Below are positions 44,701 through 57,024 of a stretch of 64,000 nt of DNA, piece after piece. The stretch's first letter is position 1. Every line of letters begins with the position of its first letter. The position numbers and the translations under genes were made by a program. The notes below the pieces were generated by a model that was given only the letters and a program-made list of their open reading frames with translations, did no database searches and had not been told where the DNA came from. The DNA is from Isoetes taiwanensis (Eukaryota; Streptophyta; Lycopodiopsida; Isoetales; Isoetaceae): the NCBI GenBank assembly GCA_021234155.1, contig JAJEKV010000038.1, forward strand, positions 12,199,785 through 12,263,784. The letters are read 5' to 3'.

Positions 44701-45804
44701 TCAAGATGGCCCCCTTTGATTAGTTTAGATTTGTATTGTAATCCTGGTTTCAATTTTTTTTTTTTGGCAATAGTCCTTGTGACTATTCTTTGTAAAGGCT
44801 TTTCATTCATGTGAGCAGTCCTTGTTTTGCAATAGAACTGTTTTGCTTTAATTGTTCTCTCGAGTTTTTTGTTTCTTTCGGTTAAATTTAAGCTGATTCG
44901 ATTAGCTGAACTTTTGTCATTAATTATAAAATGCAAACAAAGGAATTTGAAGGTGCGAGAATCTATGATCGCACACTAACAAAATATGGTAACCAGCTCA
45001 GCAAATAAGAAAATATGAGATGGGTGGCTCGGGTTCAAAAGAAATATAGTTCAAAAGAAACTGAAAAGAAAAGCACAGAATTCCCTGAAGCAAAAGTTAG
45101 TGGCCTCGCAAGAATCTTTGCACAAAGCAGAGCTTAATGGTATTCTCAAAACCATTGCCACATAGATCTTGAGTCAGTTAGGGTTTCATCTCTTTATACA
45201 CCCATCTTCTCGTTATTTTTTTTTTCATCAGCTCATCTGCATCTCCTTGAGCACTGGTTTTTAGCCTTGATCTTCCCACCCACCCGCCCACCCAACATAT
45301 CCTTTTTAAAGTCTAGCTTTTTAATGTCCCTTATATCCTTTTTGTCGTTTTCATCCTTGTTTATATAAATATGCCTCCCAAATCCTTGTTTATATAAATA
45401 TGCCTCTCTAACCATTGCTAGAATTGATTTCGTCTTTTTGGTTTCTTAGTGCTTAGCCTTGCTAAACGGTCCTTGTGTGCCATTTAATGTTTGAGATAGA
45501 CTATCAGTTGCTAGCATACTAGATGTTGCCATGTCTTGTATTTTTCATCTGTCTAAGTCGATGTTTCCTTGCCATATCCTTACCCCCACACCTTATTCTT
45601 TTACTCGTCATTTTAATATGTTCCTTACCTTGGTGGTTATGCGTTTGTTGAAGGTATGGTCGTGGTAAGGTCCTCATACTCTGATCTCTATCATTCTTTT
45701 GATCTCGGCTTTCACTCTACTGCTCTTCCTCCAAACCTTCTCGACATTTGTTTTCCATTAATCCCTTACTCTTGTTGGATTTCTCTGTTGTGCAGACTGT
45801 AGAG
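44701..45804. other. Non-coding stretch
   Basis: No gene. At 45346-45415 'ccttgtttatataaatatgc' is a tandem duplicate of 33 bp (units at about 45354 and 45387). Confidence 0.5.
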
Positions 45805-46245
45805 GAGCATTGTGGCTCGGGCAGCATTAGCATGATGGCTAATGTGTGGCTCTTTGTGGCATGGTGGCTTTGAGTTGGGCAGCATTAGCATGATGGCTGA
45901 TGTGTGGCTCTTTGTGGCATGGTGGCTTTGAGTTGGGCAAAGCATTAGCATGGTGGCTAATGTGTGGCCTTTTGTGGCATGGTGGCCTTGAGTTGAGCAG
46001 CATTAGCATGATGGCTAATGTGTGGCTCTTTGTGTGGCCTTGTGTGGCTATTATTGTGGCACTGTGGCTCTTGAGCTTGAGCATTGTGACTTTTGTTGTG
46101 GCCTAGTGCCTAGTTGGAGGCCTAGTGCCTGGTTGGGGCCGTTGTGCCTGGTTGAGGCTTTTGTGCCTGGTTGAGGCTTTTGTGCCTGGTTGGAGGCCCT
46201 AATGCCTGGTTGGAGGCCTTCGTGCCTGGATGGCCTTGGTGGCTT
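45805..46245. repeat. Two adjacent minisatellites (about 58 bp x4, then about 19-21 bp x7)
   Basis: 'agcattagcat(g)atggct' begins units at 45823, 45881, 45941 and 45997 (spacing 58, 60, 56). The inner sequence 'tgtggctctttgtggcatgg' is kept. From about 46096 a second array of 'gtgcctggttgaggctttt' (19 bp, variable) runs to about 46225. The two arrays share 'gtggc/gtgcc' words, so one may have grown from the other. Long open frames here are artefacts of the repeats. Confidence 0.9.
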
Positions 46246-46548
46246 TTTGGTTCGTCTTTCTTGTGTATCACGGGGTTTAGCGTGGGTACATTTGGAAGAG
46301 CTTTGGATTGAAGCACAAGATGAAGATCTATGGAGAAGACAATTCAAACATGTTTCGTCTTTGGCAACTTCATTGCTGTAATGTATTTTCACCCAATAAG
46401 GCTAGTCAGCATGAGGGTACAAGATCTATTATGTTTTGGACCTAGCATTGGTTAGTGATCCCATTATTGTCAGGGTTTCCTCGAAAACCCGAAAGGGCGA
46501 GGTTTTTTAATCCCGGCCATAATGGTTTCACTAGCTTGCTATCAGTTT

Positions 46549-46672
46549 GTGTACTCTAGCATTTGATGTACTCTATTGTTGCTTAGTGGAGATGCCCAGA
46601 TGTGGCTTATCTTTGCATTTGATGTACTCTATTGTTGTTTAGTGGAGATGCCCAGATGTGGCTTATCTTTCA
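46549..46672. repeat. Tandem duplication, two units of about 58 bp
   Basis: 'gcatttgatgtactctattg' with 'gtggagatgcccagatgtgg' follows itself directly (46558 and 46615) with two differences. Confidence 0.9.
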
Positions 46673-46749
46673 GCTCTCTCTTTCGTTAGTTGCTCGCTGG
46701 TTTTGAGAATTGAATTTATCTTCGTATCACGATAAGAAGATAAATGAAT

Positions 46750-48254
46750 TTTGGCCTCATATCAATTCAGGGACCTAATTTGGGATCCATATATTGCTGT
46801 CACCAAAATCAGTCAAGATACTATCAGGAATCTGAGAGCCATTCCATTTTCTGACCGGGTCAAAAAATGGTCAATGCCCCTAGCTGATTATGGTGAAATC
46901 TGTGGTGAAAGCCGTGGTGAAAAATGTGGTAAAAACTGTGGTGAAGCTGTGGTGATGCAAACATTGTTTTTATATTTCAAAGGGAGAAAAATACATATGG
47001 AAAATGTACCATACCCGGTAGAATAGTTCATACTTCTTATGAAATGAAGTATGCAGAAAAATCAGGGAAAACTATAACCCTGAGCTTCTAGTATTATCAA
47101 AATGCATTAGAGATATAATAATAGCTATTTTGAAGAGGTTAATGATGACATCGATTCTTGGGCCTCAATCGGATCCCGCATTGTGAGATCTGTAACTCTT
47201 CTTCTTTCAAGTATGTTCAAGATTTCATCAAGTTTTTCTGCTGAATAGTTGGTGTAATCCAGCAACACTAAAACATGAGCTTCTCTGCAATTTTCACCAC
47301 ATCATGGGCATTATCTAGTTTAATGTCAGGATGTTTAAGCTGTAGACCTCGTATCCATCTTTTCAATTCTGCTGCCTTCCCATCATGTTCACCTTTTCCA
47401 TGGTTTGACCTCACGTATCACTGCCCGTACCTTCAACAAAATAAAATAGTCGGCCGCTTTGAATTGTGATGCGGCACCATCTGAAAATACATAGTCTTTG
47501 TTTGGGGACATTGCCTTTACGCTTTAAGTACTCAAAATATTTCATAAAACAATGTTGAACAAAAAGTGTGTCATGTTCCTATCATCCAGACACATAGTAG
47601 TGTGTTTCCTTCTCAATGGTGTCATGCGTGGATCAACACGATAGGTTATTTGAACAAATATAGTTGCTCACGGTTGTTGACCCACGCATGGTGAACTTCA
47701 TTCTGCTCCTTAAAAGTATAATTCTGGGGAAGTCAACCACGGATAGGTAAGCATCTCCGGACAAGTTATCAAGGAGTTCTTTGTCTTGGCACCTTTGCAC
47801 CGCCACTTATATCGAAGTTGTGTAAAGGAAATTTTGGAAGCTTCTCCAACATTTTGTTCACCGATGGAAGACTTGCGGTTTCATTGTGTTGGTGAGCGAA
47901 AGCTTAGACTTCTTGCTTTGCCATCTCTGAATCTGAGTTTTTTTCATAGTCTAGGTATTCCCACTTCACCATGCCACTATCACTAGATTGTTCATGTGGG
48001 CGGATAGGGAACTTTTTAATCCCACACTCTTTACACTCACCGGAATGCATTCACACTCACCCGGTTTTGGTCCCTTTGTTGAAAAACATCCAGGTTTGGT
48101 AGGTCTACATGTCTGTTTTCAAAGAATCCTACATGTGGATTTGTGAAGGTATGGTTTTGTTCGATAATGGTGTTCTTTTTTTTGGTGGACTAAAACATCC
48201 CTTTGTTGTTTTGTAGTTTCTTCTATTGTGACATGTCATTTTATAATACAATCC
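46750..48254. other. No recognised gene
   Basis: A frame at 46780-47026 begins after an acceptor-like 'ttcag|g' and reads DLIWDPYIAVTKISQDTIRN; at 46895-46960 it passes through 'tgtggtgaaa' repeats. It may be an exon relic but has no known motif. 47027-48254 holds no recognised gene. Confidence 0.35.
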
Positions 48255-48730
48255 CTTTGTAGGAAAAGAGTACTTGAATTTCTACATGTCTAATAATTCT
48301 ATTGTCACATGTCTTTATAGATGTAGGGAAAGAATATTTGATTCTCTACATGTCCTATACTTCCATTCACATGTCTTTATAGTAGTAGGAATGAGTACTT
48401 TATTTGCTAAGGCATTGTAGGAAAGAATACATGAATTACGACATGTGTAATACTTCTATTGTCACATGTCTTTATAGAAGTCGGAAGAATACTTGATTCT
48501 CTACATGTCATATGCTTCCATGTCACATGTCTTTATAGTAGTAGGATGAGTACTTTATTTGCTAAGGCATTGTAGGAAAAGAATACATGAATTCGACATG
48601 TGTAATACTTCTATTCTCACATGTCTTTATAGAAGTAGGAAAAGAGTACTTGATTCTCTACATGTCCTATCCTTCCATATCACGGGTCTTTATAGTGGTA
48701 GGGCCAGTACTTGATTTTGCTACATGTGAT
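48255..48730. repeat. Tandem repeat of about 156 bp, three copies
   Basis: 'cacatgtctttatag' occurs at 48306, 48368, 48463, 48524 and 48618, with a variant near 48679. Spacing alternates 62 and 95 bp, so the unit is two half-units totalling about 156 bp. 'actttatttgctaaggcatt' is present once per long unit. Confidence 0.9.
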
Positions 48731-48829
48731 GCGTGCCACGATCACATGTTCTTATACTAGTATTCCATGTAACACAAGTTACTTCAACTACTTCAATTAC
48801 TTAACACCTATTTTTTGCATAGCGTGGGC

Positions 48830-50345
48830 ACCAACATGCCAAGGTGGCTCTAACATGCCACCTAGGCTCAAACATGCCAAGGTGGCTCCAACATGCCACC
48901 TAGGCTCCAACATGACAAAATGGCTCAAACATGCCACCTAGGCTCCAGCGTGCTCAAACATGCCCTTGAGGCTCCAACATGCCACCTATGCTCCAACTTG
49001 CCAAGGTGGCTCAAAAATGCCACGTGGGCTCCAACATGCCACCTAGGCTCCAACATTCCTAGGTGGCTCAAACATGCCACATAGGCTCAAACATGCCATC
49101 TGGGGGCTCACTTAGGCTCCAACATGCCAAGGTGGCCCAACATGCCACCTAGGCTCAAACATGCCAAGGTGGCTCAAACATGCCACCCTGGGCTCCCAAC
49201 ATGCCACCTGGGCTCAAACATGCCAGGTGGCTCAAACATGCCAAGGTGGGCTCAAACATGCCACCCTGGGCTCCAACATGCCACCTAGGCTCAAACATGC
49301 CAAGGTGGCTCAAACATGCCACATGGGCTCCACCATGCCACCTAGCCTCCAACATGCCAGGGTGGCTCACAACATGCCACCTAGGCTTAAATATGCCAAG
49401 TTGGCTCAAACATGCCACCTAGGCTCCAACATGCCACTGTGGCTCTAACACGCCACCTAGGCTCAAACATGCCCCGTGGGCTCCAACATGCCCACGTGCC
49501 AAGGTGGCTCCAACATGCCACCTAGGCTCCAACATGCTCAAACATGCCACGCGGGCTCTAACATGCCACCTATGCTCCAACTTGCCAAGGTGGCTCAAAA
49601 ATGCCACGTGGGCTCCAACATGCCAAGGTGGCTCAAGCATGCCACACGAGGCTCCAACATGCCACCCTAGGCTCTAACATGGCAAGGTGGCTCAAACATG
49701 CCACGTGGTCTCCAACATGCCACCCTAGGCTCCAACATGCCAAGGTGGCTCCAACATGCCAAGGTGGCTCAAACATGCCACCTAGGCTCCAACGTGCTCA
49801 AACATGCCAAGGTGGCTCAAACATGCCACGTTGGCTCCAACATGCCAAGGTGGCTCAAACATGCCACCTAGGCTCAAACATGCCAAGGTGGTTCCAACAT
49901 GCCAAGGTGGCTCAAACATGCCACCTAGGCTGCAACATGACAAAATGGCTCAAACATGCCACCTAGGCTCCAGCGTTAGCTCAAACATGCCCGGGGGCTC
50001 CAACATACCACCTATGCTCCAACTTGCCGGGGTGGCTCAAATATGCCGCGTGGGCTCCAACATGCCACCCTGGGCTCCAACATTCCTAGGTGGCTCAAAC
50101 ATGCCATCTAGGCTCCAACATGCCACCCGGGGCTCAAACATGCCGGGTGGCTCAAACATGCTCAAAGGTGGGCTCAAACATGCCACCTAGGCTCCAACAT
50201 GCCAAGGTGGCTCAAACATGCCGCGTGGACTCCATAATGCCACGTGGGCTCCAACATGCCAAGGTGGTCCAACATGCCATCGAGGCTCCAACATGCCAAG
50301 GTGGCTCGGGCATGCCACCTAGTCTCAAGCATGCCACCTAGGCAC
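48830..50345 (+). repeat. 19-bp minisatellite, main block (about 80 units)
   Basis: Units of 'gctccaacatgccacctag' and 'gctcaaacatgccaaggtg' follow each other with no fixed order over 1.5 kb. All vary at the same few positions (tcc/tca, cctag/aaggt/cgtgg). The centre of each unit, catgcc, is constant. Some units are shortened by a few bases. It is the reverse complement of the short block at 42783-42872. Long open frames through this block are artefacts. Confidence 0.97.
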
Positions 50346-50504
50346 CCCAAGTGGTGACATGGCATGCCAAATGCTTAAAGGTCAGAGTTTGACTAGGCCA
50401 AAAACCAAAGATGTCCATCTTTGGTCTTTTCATTGGGTGATGTTGGCAAATTTTAGGTGACATGGCTAGATGATGGTGACATGGACCTTGGATGTCTTTG
50501 CAAA

Positions 50505-53375
50505 CAAGGCGGGCACCCTCGGCCGGCCCCTTTCTTGTGAAGGGGAGTCTCAGAAGGTATATATGCTGGTGCATTTTTCTCTTGCGTGTATGGCGTCATC
50601 TGCACATCCTGCCAAGATTTCACCTTTTTTGAGACCGGATTTTTATACGTGCTTTTTCTTTGTGTTTATGCTCCGGAAATTCATAATTAATGCATGGGGC
50701 GGGGAAAAATCCTGGTTTTCAGCCAGCTGGCTTGCCAAGTGGCCCCAGGAGTATAGGAAAATCCCGGTATTTCGGATGAGTTTTAGACCCTCGATTTTTT
50801 TATTGGGATGGCGTAGTTGGCCTGACAAGGTTTAGACCACGTTTTCGATTTTTGGGGCATGGAGGAGGCCCGGTTGGCAATCCGACCTCGCCCGGCGTCG
50901 TCCGGAACGGCGAAATTACCCCTAGGGGACAAGTTCCTGGCCGAGTTTTCCGAGGGGATCAATCACTTACCCCTCACTAGGAGGTATTCGGCATCCACCT
51001 CCATGCCAATTGACTACAAGTGTGTAGTAAGCGACCTACTTTGGCGTTTCTTGGAGAGGGGTGGTCTTACGCCTCTGAAACTTGGTCCCCTAGGTAATGG
51101 GGATGTTCGGGTCCATTGGTGGAGCCAGTTCTCGATTAGGAGTGGGGGTCGGCCAGTCCTCGACCCCGGCTTGGATTAGCTGCCGAACAAGATACTTGGG
51201 GTTCACCACGAGGCCCTGGTAGAAGATTGAAGTGACAATAGGAGCACTAGGACTGCTAGGTGGTATACATGTGACCACGGAGAAGAAAAGCTAGCTCCTT
51301 TGCTCGGTGGGGCGTTCACCAGGCCCGGTGGCCTCGGGAAGGGGTTGGCTCGGGCTCGTCTCATGCCTCACCTTGTGCTTCTATTGCGGTGCATTTTCTC
51401 TTGTGTGTGCGGCGTCATCTGCACATCCTATAATTTCACCTTTTTTGAGACCGATTTTTATGTGCTTTTCTTTGTGTTTATGATCCGGAAATTCATGATT
51501 AATGCATGGGCGGGGAAAAATCATGGTTTTCAGCCAGGTGGCTTGCCAAGTGGCCAGGCGTCTGAGGGAAAATCCCGGTATTTCGGGTGAGCTTTAGACC
51601 CTCGATTTTTGATTGGGATGGCCACAGTTGGCCTGCGGCGAGTTTAGACCACGTTTTCGATTTTGGGGCATGGAGGAGGCCCGGATTGGCGATCCGACCT
51701 CTCCACATCGTCAGGCAAGCGAAATTACCCTAGAGGACAAGTTCCACTACCGGTTTTTCGAGGGGATCAATCACTTACCCCCACTAGGAGGTATTCGGCA
51801 TCCACCTCCATGCCAATTGACTACAAGTGTGTAGTAAAGCGACCTACTTTGGCGTTTCTTGGAGAGGGTGGTCTTACGCTACCGAAACTTGGTCCCTAGG
51901 TAATGGGGATGTTCGGGTCCATTGGCGGAGCCAGTTCTCGGTTAGGAGTGGGGGTCCAGCCCGTCCATTGACTTGGATTAGCCCGAACAAGATACTTGGG
52001 GTTCACCACGAGGCCACAGTAGAAGATTGAAGTGACAATAGGAGCACTAGAACTGCTAGGTGGTATACATGTGACCACGGAGAAGAAAAGCTAGCTTCAA
52101 CGCCTTTCGTTGGGGCGTTCCGACCCGGTGGCCTCCGAAAGGGGTTGGCTCGGGCTTCGTCTCATGCCTCGCTTGTGCTTCTATTGTCGGTGCATTTTGT
52201 CTTGCGTGTGTGCGGTCATGTTGCATATCCCGCCAAGATTTCACCTTTTTGAGACCGGATTTTTATACGTGTTTTTTGTGTTTATGCTCAGGAAATTCAT
52301 AATTAATGCATGGGGGCGGGGAAAAATCCTGATTTTCAGCCAGCTGGCTTGCCAAGTGGCCGCGGCGTCTACAGGAAAATCCCGGTATTTTCGGGCGAGC
52401 TTTAGACCCTCGATTTTTTGATTGGGATGGCCAGATTGGCCCACCGCGAGTTTAGACCACGTTTTCGATTTTGGGGCATGGAGGAGGCCCGGATTGGCGA
52501 TCCGACCTCTCCATGTCATCATGGAGCATGAAATTACCCTAGAGGACAAGTTCCACTACCGTTTTTTCGGGGATCAATCACTTACCCCCACTAGGAGGTA
52601 TTCGGCATCCACCTCCATGCCAATTGACTACAAGTGTGTAGTAAACGACCTACTTTGGCGTTTCTTGGAGGGGTGGTCTTACGCCCCTGAAACTTGGTCT
52701 CCTAGGTAATGGGGATGTTCGGGTCCATTGGCGAGCCGGTTCTCGATTCGGGTGGGGGTCCAGCCCGTCCTCAGCCCCCAGCTTGGACTAGCCTGCGAGA
52801 ACAAGATACTTGGGGTCACCCTGAGGCCCTGGTAGAAGATCGAAGTGAGAATAGCAGCACTAGGACTGCTAGGTGGTATACATGTGACCACGGAGAAGCA
52901 AAGCTAGCTCCCTTTGCCCGATGGGGCGTTCTGGCCGGTGGCCTCCGGAAGGGGGTTGGCTCGGAAACTCGTCTCATGCCTCTGCTTGTGCTTCTATTGC
53001 CAGTGCATTTTCTCTTGTGTGTGCAGCGTCATGCTGCACATCCTGCCAAGATTTCACCTTTTTTCGAGACCCGGATTTTTATCTGTGCTTTTCTTTGTGT
53101 TTATGATCCGGAAATTCATGATTAATGCATGGGCGGGGAAAAATCATGGTTTTCAGCCAGCTGGCTTGCCAAGTGGCCCCCGCGTCTGAGGAAAATCCCG
53201 GTATTTCCGGGTGAGCTTTAGACCCTCGATTTTTGATTGGGATGGCCACCGATTGTGCAGCGGGGGTTTAGACCACGTTTTTTATTTTGGGGCATGGAGG
53301 AGGCCCCGGATTGGCGATCCGACCTCTCCATGTCATCTGGAACGCCGAAATTACCCTAGGGGACAAGTTCCACGG
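50505..53375. repeat. Tandem repeat of about 810 bp, about 3.5 copies
   Basis: 'tgcattttctcttgtgtgtg' or a close variant starts at 50569, 51390, 52190 and 53003, spacing about 820, 800 and 813. Each unit contains 'tttgtgtttatgatccggaa', 'attaatgcatggg', 'gaaattaccctagaggacaa', 'ggtattcggcatccacctcc' and 'ctaggtggtatacatgtgac'. A peptide RRYSASTSMPIDYKCVV is open in three of the units, but the frame around it is broken. GC is higher than the flanks. The last unit is truncated near 53375, where a new segment starts. Confidence 0.95.
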
Positions 53376-53389
53376 CCCTCTTGATTAGA

Positions 53390-53752
53390 GGAGCATCCCC
53401 AGAATGTAAATCCTACCAAACCCTAGGGTTTGGTAGGGGTTTATCTCGGCGTCAAAACCGGAGACTAACACATCGAAACTTTGCATGGAGTTCTCTGTGT
53501 ATGCTCTGGGGACCATGCCCGGAGATGGGGTCGAATCCCCTCAAGACATGCTTTTCAGACTCCCTCTCACGGAAAGGGGCTTGTGAAGGGAGTCTCAGAA
53601 AGGTATGTCGCGTCAAAATTTGGCTCTGTCTCCCGATTGCCATGAGGGTAATCCGGGGACGGGTATTCCACGCCGGATCTGGGCCCTCACGGGTCAGGCC
53701 GGAGCATCCCCAGAATGTAAACCCTATCAAACCCTAGGGTTTGCTAGGGTTT
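53390..53752. repeat. Direct repeat containing telomere-motif palindromes
   Basis: 'ggagcatccccagaatgtaa' occurs at 53390 and 53701 (311 bp apart). Each is followed by a palindrome centred on AAACCCTAGGGTTT. In the second (about 53718-53755) the outer bases are also paired (gtaaaccct ... agggtttac), with one mismatch over 38 bp. Head-to-head plant telomere units (TTTAGGG) explain the palindrome sequence, but only two to four units are present. Confidence 0.85.
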
Positions 53753-53755
53753 ACA

Positions 53756-54594
53756 TCTCGAGCGTCAAGGCGGAGACTCACGGTTTCTATTGCTTCTTGT
53801 TTTCAAGCTGCGACTTCTCGACCATGTCTCAAGTGCAAGCGAATAAAACTCGACCTCCATAACGTAAACCCTACAATAACCTAGCAACCCCACGGGGTTT
53901 ACTTTTTGGAGGCCATACCGGGTCAGATTGGACGGGGATATTGCACAATGTCATGAGGTAGTGGGGGCGTTGACCTTTTAAGACGGAGCCCTAAAACCTT
54001 CAAGAAGAAGTTCGTCCCAAAGGTCCTCTTTGGAAGGTCCTTGTACAGACGGGCAACTCTCCCACCTTTATTTGTGATCGACTCGCCAAGAGACTCGAAA
54101 CATTGACATTGGGAGACCAAGTTTCATTAGGCGAAGACCACCCGCCTCCGGGCGTGCCAAAGTAGCTCATGTCCAACACGTTCGTAGTGAATTGGCCTTA
54201 AAGAAAGGGTGCGAGAATACCCGCCATGTAGAGGGTTCGTGTTTCTTTTCGGTTTGCAAAAATGACCAGGTGTAACTTGGTCCCTAGGGTAATTTATTTG
54301 TTTTGGACGACATGGCGAACTCAAATCTCGATTCCGGGCCTTTGTACTTGCCGAATGACAAAAACACTTGGGTTTCTACACGGTCGTATGGGACACTTTG
54401 CGGTTTTATATGTTCTCCGGACGGATCTTGAATTTTTGAGCCTTTCGAAGCAAGTTACTTGAATGGAGAATTCAACGATTGGGATAGGGAAGGCGGGTTT
54501 CGGGAAGGGAGGCATTGGCATTTGCCCTGAGGAGGATAAGGCGATAGGAAAGCCTGCCTCGGTAACCTTTGTGATGTCCGTCTCCTGGGGTCTG
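53756..54594. other. Unique spacer between minisatellite blocks
   Basis: No gene recognised. 53857-53903 has one more 'gtaaaccc ... ggggtttac' inverted pair. The segment about 54330-54390 has an inverted copy at about 55615-55680. Confidence 0.5.
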
Positions 54595-55568
54595 GCCACC
54601 TAGGCTCCAACGTGCCACCTAGGCTCCAACATGCCCGTGGGCTCCAACATGCCGCCTAGGCTCCAACATGCCACCTACGCTCCAACATGCCACCCACGGC
54701 TCCAACATGCCACCGGGCTCAAGCGTGCCCACGTGAGCTCCAACATGCCAAGTTGGCTCCAGCGTGCCACCTAGGCTCAAGCATGCCAAGGTGGCTCAAA
54801 TATGCCACCACATATGGCTTCAACATGCCCGTAGGCTCCATGGGTCAAACATGCCCACGGGCCCAATATGCCACGTGGGCTCCTACATGCCAAGCGTGGC
54901 TCCAACATGCCACGTGAGCTCCAACATGCCACGTGAGCTCCAACATGCCAAATTGGCTCCAACGTGCCACCTAGGATCAAGCATGCCAAGGTGGCTCAAA
55001 AATGACACCTAGGCTCCAACATGCCACCTGGGCTTCAACATGCCACGTAGGCTCCAACATGCCAACTAGGCTCCAACATGCCTCGTGAGCTCTAGCATGC
55101 CACCTAGGCTCCAACGTGCCACCTAGGCTCCAACATGCCACCTAGGCTCCAAAATGCCAAGGTGGCTCCAACATGCCACCGAGGCTCAAGCGTGCCAAGG
55201 TGGCTCAAACATGCCACCTAGGCTCCTTAAGATTAGTTGAAAATATTGGAATGACTACCTTGTATTCATAGGTTCATTTGATCTTAGTATATAGTTGGAT
55301 AAAGTTCACTTATCTCCCTTAGTATTAGCTCGATATATCTTGCTATGGTGGTGGTGGTAATGGTTTCATGTTCTAGGTTGAATTGTCATAATTAGGTGGA
55401 GGTGAATTGTTGGTGTATGCTAAGATTGAATTGCATAATTAGGTGGAGGTGAATTGTTGGGTATCCACCTAGGCTCCAAGATGCCACCTAGGCTCCAACA
55501 TGCCACTTAGGCTCAAGCATGCCAAGTTGACTGAAACATGCCATGCGGGCTCCAACATGCCAACTAGG
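54595..55568 (+). repeat. 19-bp minisatellite, second and third blocks
   Basis: The same 'gctccaacatgccacctag' units as at 48830-50345 run from 54595 to about 55232, and again from 55463 to 55568. The 230-bp interruption contains 'cataattaggtggaggtgaa' twice (about 55389 and 55433). Confidence 0.95.
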
Positions 55569-57024
55569 TAAAAAAAAATCCAAGATTGGTCCGGGAGATC
55601 GTATCAAACTGCAACGCATTCTGCAGACGACTATGTAGAAACCCAAGTTTTTTGTCGTTCGGACAGTACAAAGGCTCCGGAATGGAGCAAATGCAGTCCT
55701 TCAACCAATTTTTGTTCATATTTCAATGTCTCTACCTCAAATCGACAATTTTCAATTATGGCTCATCGATGTACCTGCTATGATACCTTCAAAGCACCTA
55801 AGAATGAATAAACTGCATGAGACTATGTTGCTCAAAGGGCAAACAGGCTAGTGTAGGTTGAGCCATAATAGTTGTTAATAAATCTAAATTTCCTACTACA
55901 TTGCTAAATAGAAGATTGGCTCTACAACGATGTGTCAATGACATGGCAACTTGGAAAATAAAAACTGACTAGTTATATTTCTCTTTTGAAACAGAAGATT
56001 TTTGCACAGTGACTTTGGGAATCTTTGACATGAGGTGGTAACATAGACACAGGCATTTTTCAACTTTTTTGCGAATTTGGGTAGGCAACATTTTACGAAA
56101 AGGGTATTCTTGGTATTTTTAACACAGAAAAAGGCAAATGGAATCAAATTTGGTTAAAAATAGTCAAGAGGGATCACTCAAAACACCTATTCCTTGTTCG
56201 ACGACCATTGGGTAGCTACAATATTGGTTACAATAGTTGTTGGTTGTTTGTCGCTTCTATGCGCTTTTGCCCCTTTTGTAATAACCTATTTTTCTTCTTG
56301 CTTAGGCCTATTCCTCGTGTGCAATAGTATTTTTCGTGTACAACACCATGTCATTGGCAACTTATGAATAAACTAAAATTTGGAAAGAGCGTTGTGGACC
56401 ATAAAAATCAATAGACTTTATAGATGCAATCTGAATAGTATCAATTTCTACTTAATACAAATTTAGACCATTGCCAAAATAGCTAATACAAGGGACTATA
56501 CATAGATTTGCATTTAATTGTGTTTTCAATAGTTATTCATGTATAATTGGTATACATTATTTTTCACCGAGATAAATGGTCCAGATTTGACAGTGATGAA
56601 TGGTGGAGATTTGGATCCTGGTAATATCCTCTTATTGGCCCGCCCCTTTCCCGCCCTTGCCCGCCTTTGTCCGATGTTCAGTTTGCATACTCTGCTGTTG
56701 CTATGCTCGGGCTATGGCATTCTTATGATGCATGCCTCCGGCCATTGTCTGCTCCGGCCTGGAAAAGGAGGCTTGTCTGCTCCGGCTGTGAGTGCAGTTT
56801 GTGTGGGTTCAAATCCCACTTATTTTGGAATGTCTATATATGCAAAAAAGCCTTTGCTGTTCCCTTCCTCTTCTGTGGTGCAACAGAATCGTCAAAGCCT
56901 GCTCTTTAGGAAATGCGTGATGCATGGTGATTAAAAGAACTATTTTATCTTGAACAGTTCGATTGCAAAAAGCAGGAAGACGGAGGTTTTGGAGCAGGCC
57001 ATTTTGCTGTTGCAAAGGTCGATA
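55569..57024. other. No recognised gene
   Basis: An isolated tRNA-type T-arm (GTGGGTTCAAATCCCAC, about 56802-56818, a perfect B-box with 5-bp stem) lies in a GC-richer patch at 56630-56830. No A-box or cloverleaf is seen upstream, so it is not called as a tRNA. A plus-strand frame at 56539-56934 crosses it and has no motif. Confidence 0.4.

Noticed and set aside
45766-46392. Frames of 60-113 codons, both strands
   Set aside because: They run through the 58-bp and 19-bp tandem arrays and encode repetitive peptides only.
48830-50345. Several long open frames on both strands in the 19-bp minisatellite
   Set aside because: The unit lacks stop codons in most phases, so long frames arise automatically; the predicted peptides are simple repeats (HATWAP... 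type).
50505-53190. Frames of 60-140 codons in the 810-bp repeat
   Set aside because: They shift phase from unit to unit through indels and no domain is recognisable; treated as repeat-derived.
53390-53903. Telomere or interstitial telomere array
   Set aside because: Only a few TTTAGGG units are present, arranged head-to-head; too short for a telomere tract, so reported only as palindromes.
56802-56818. tRNA-Leu gene
   Set aside because: A convincing T-arm is present, but no acceptor stem, anticodon arm or A-box could be placed upstream.
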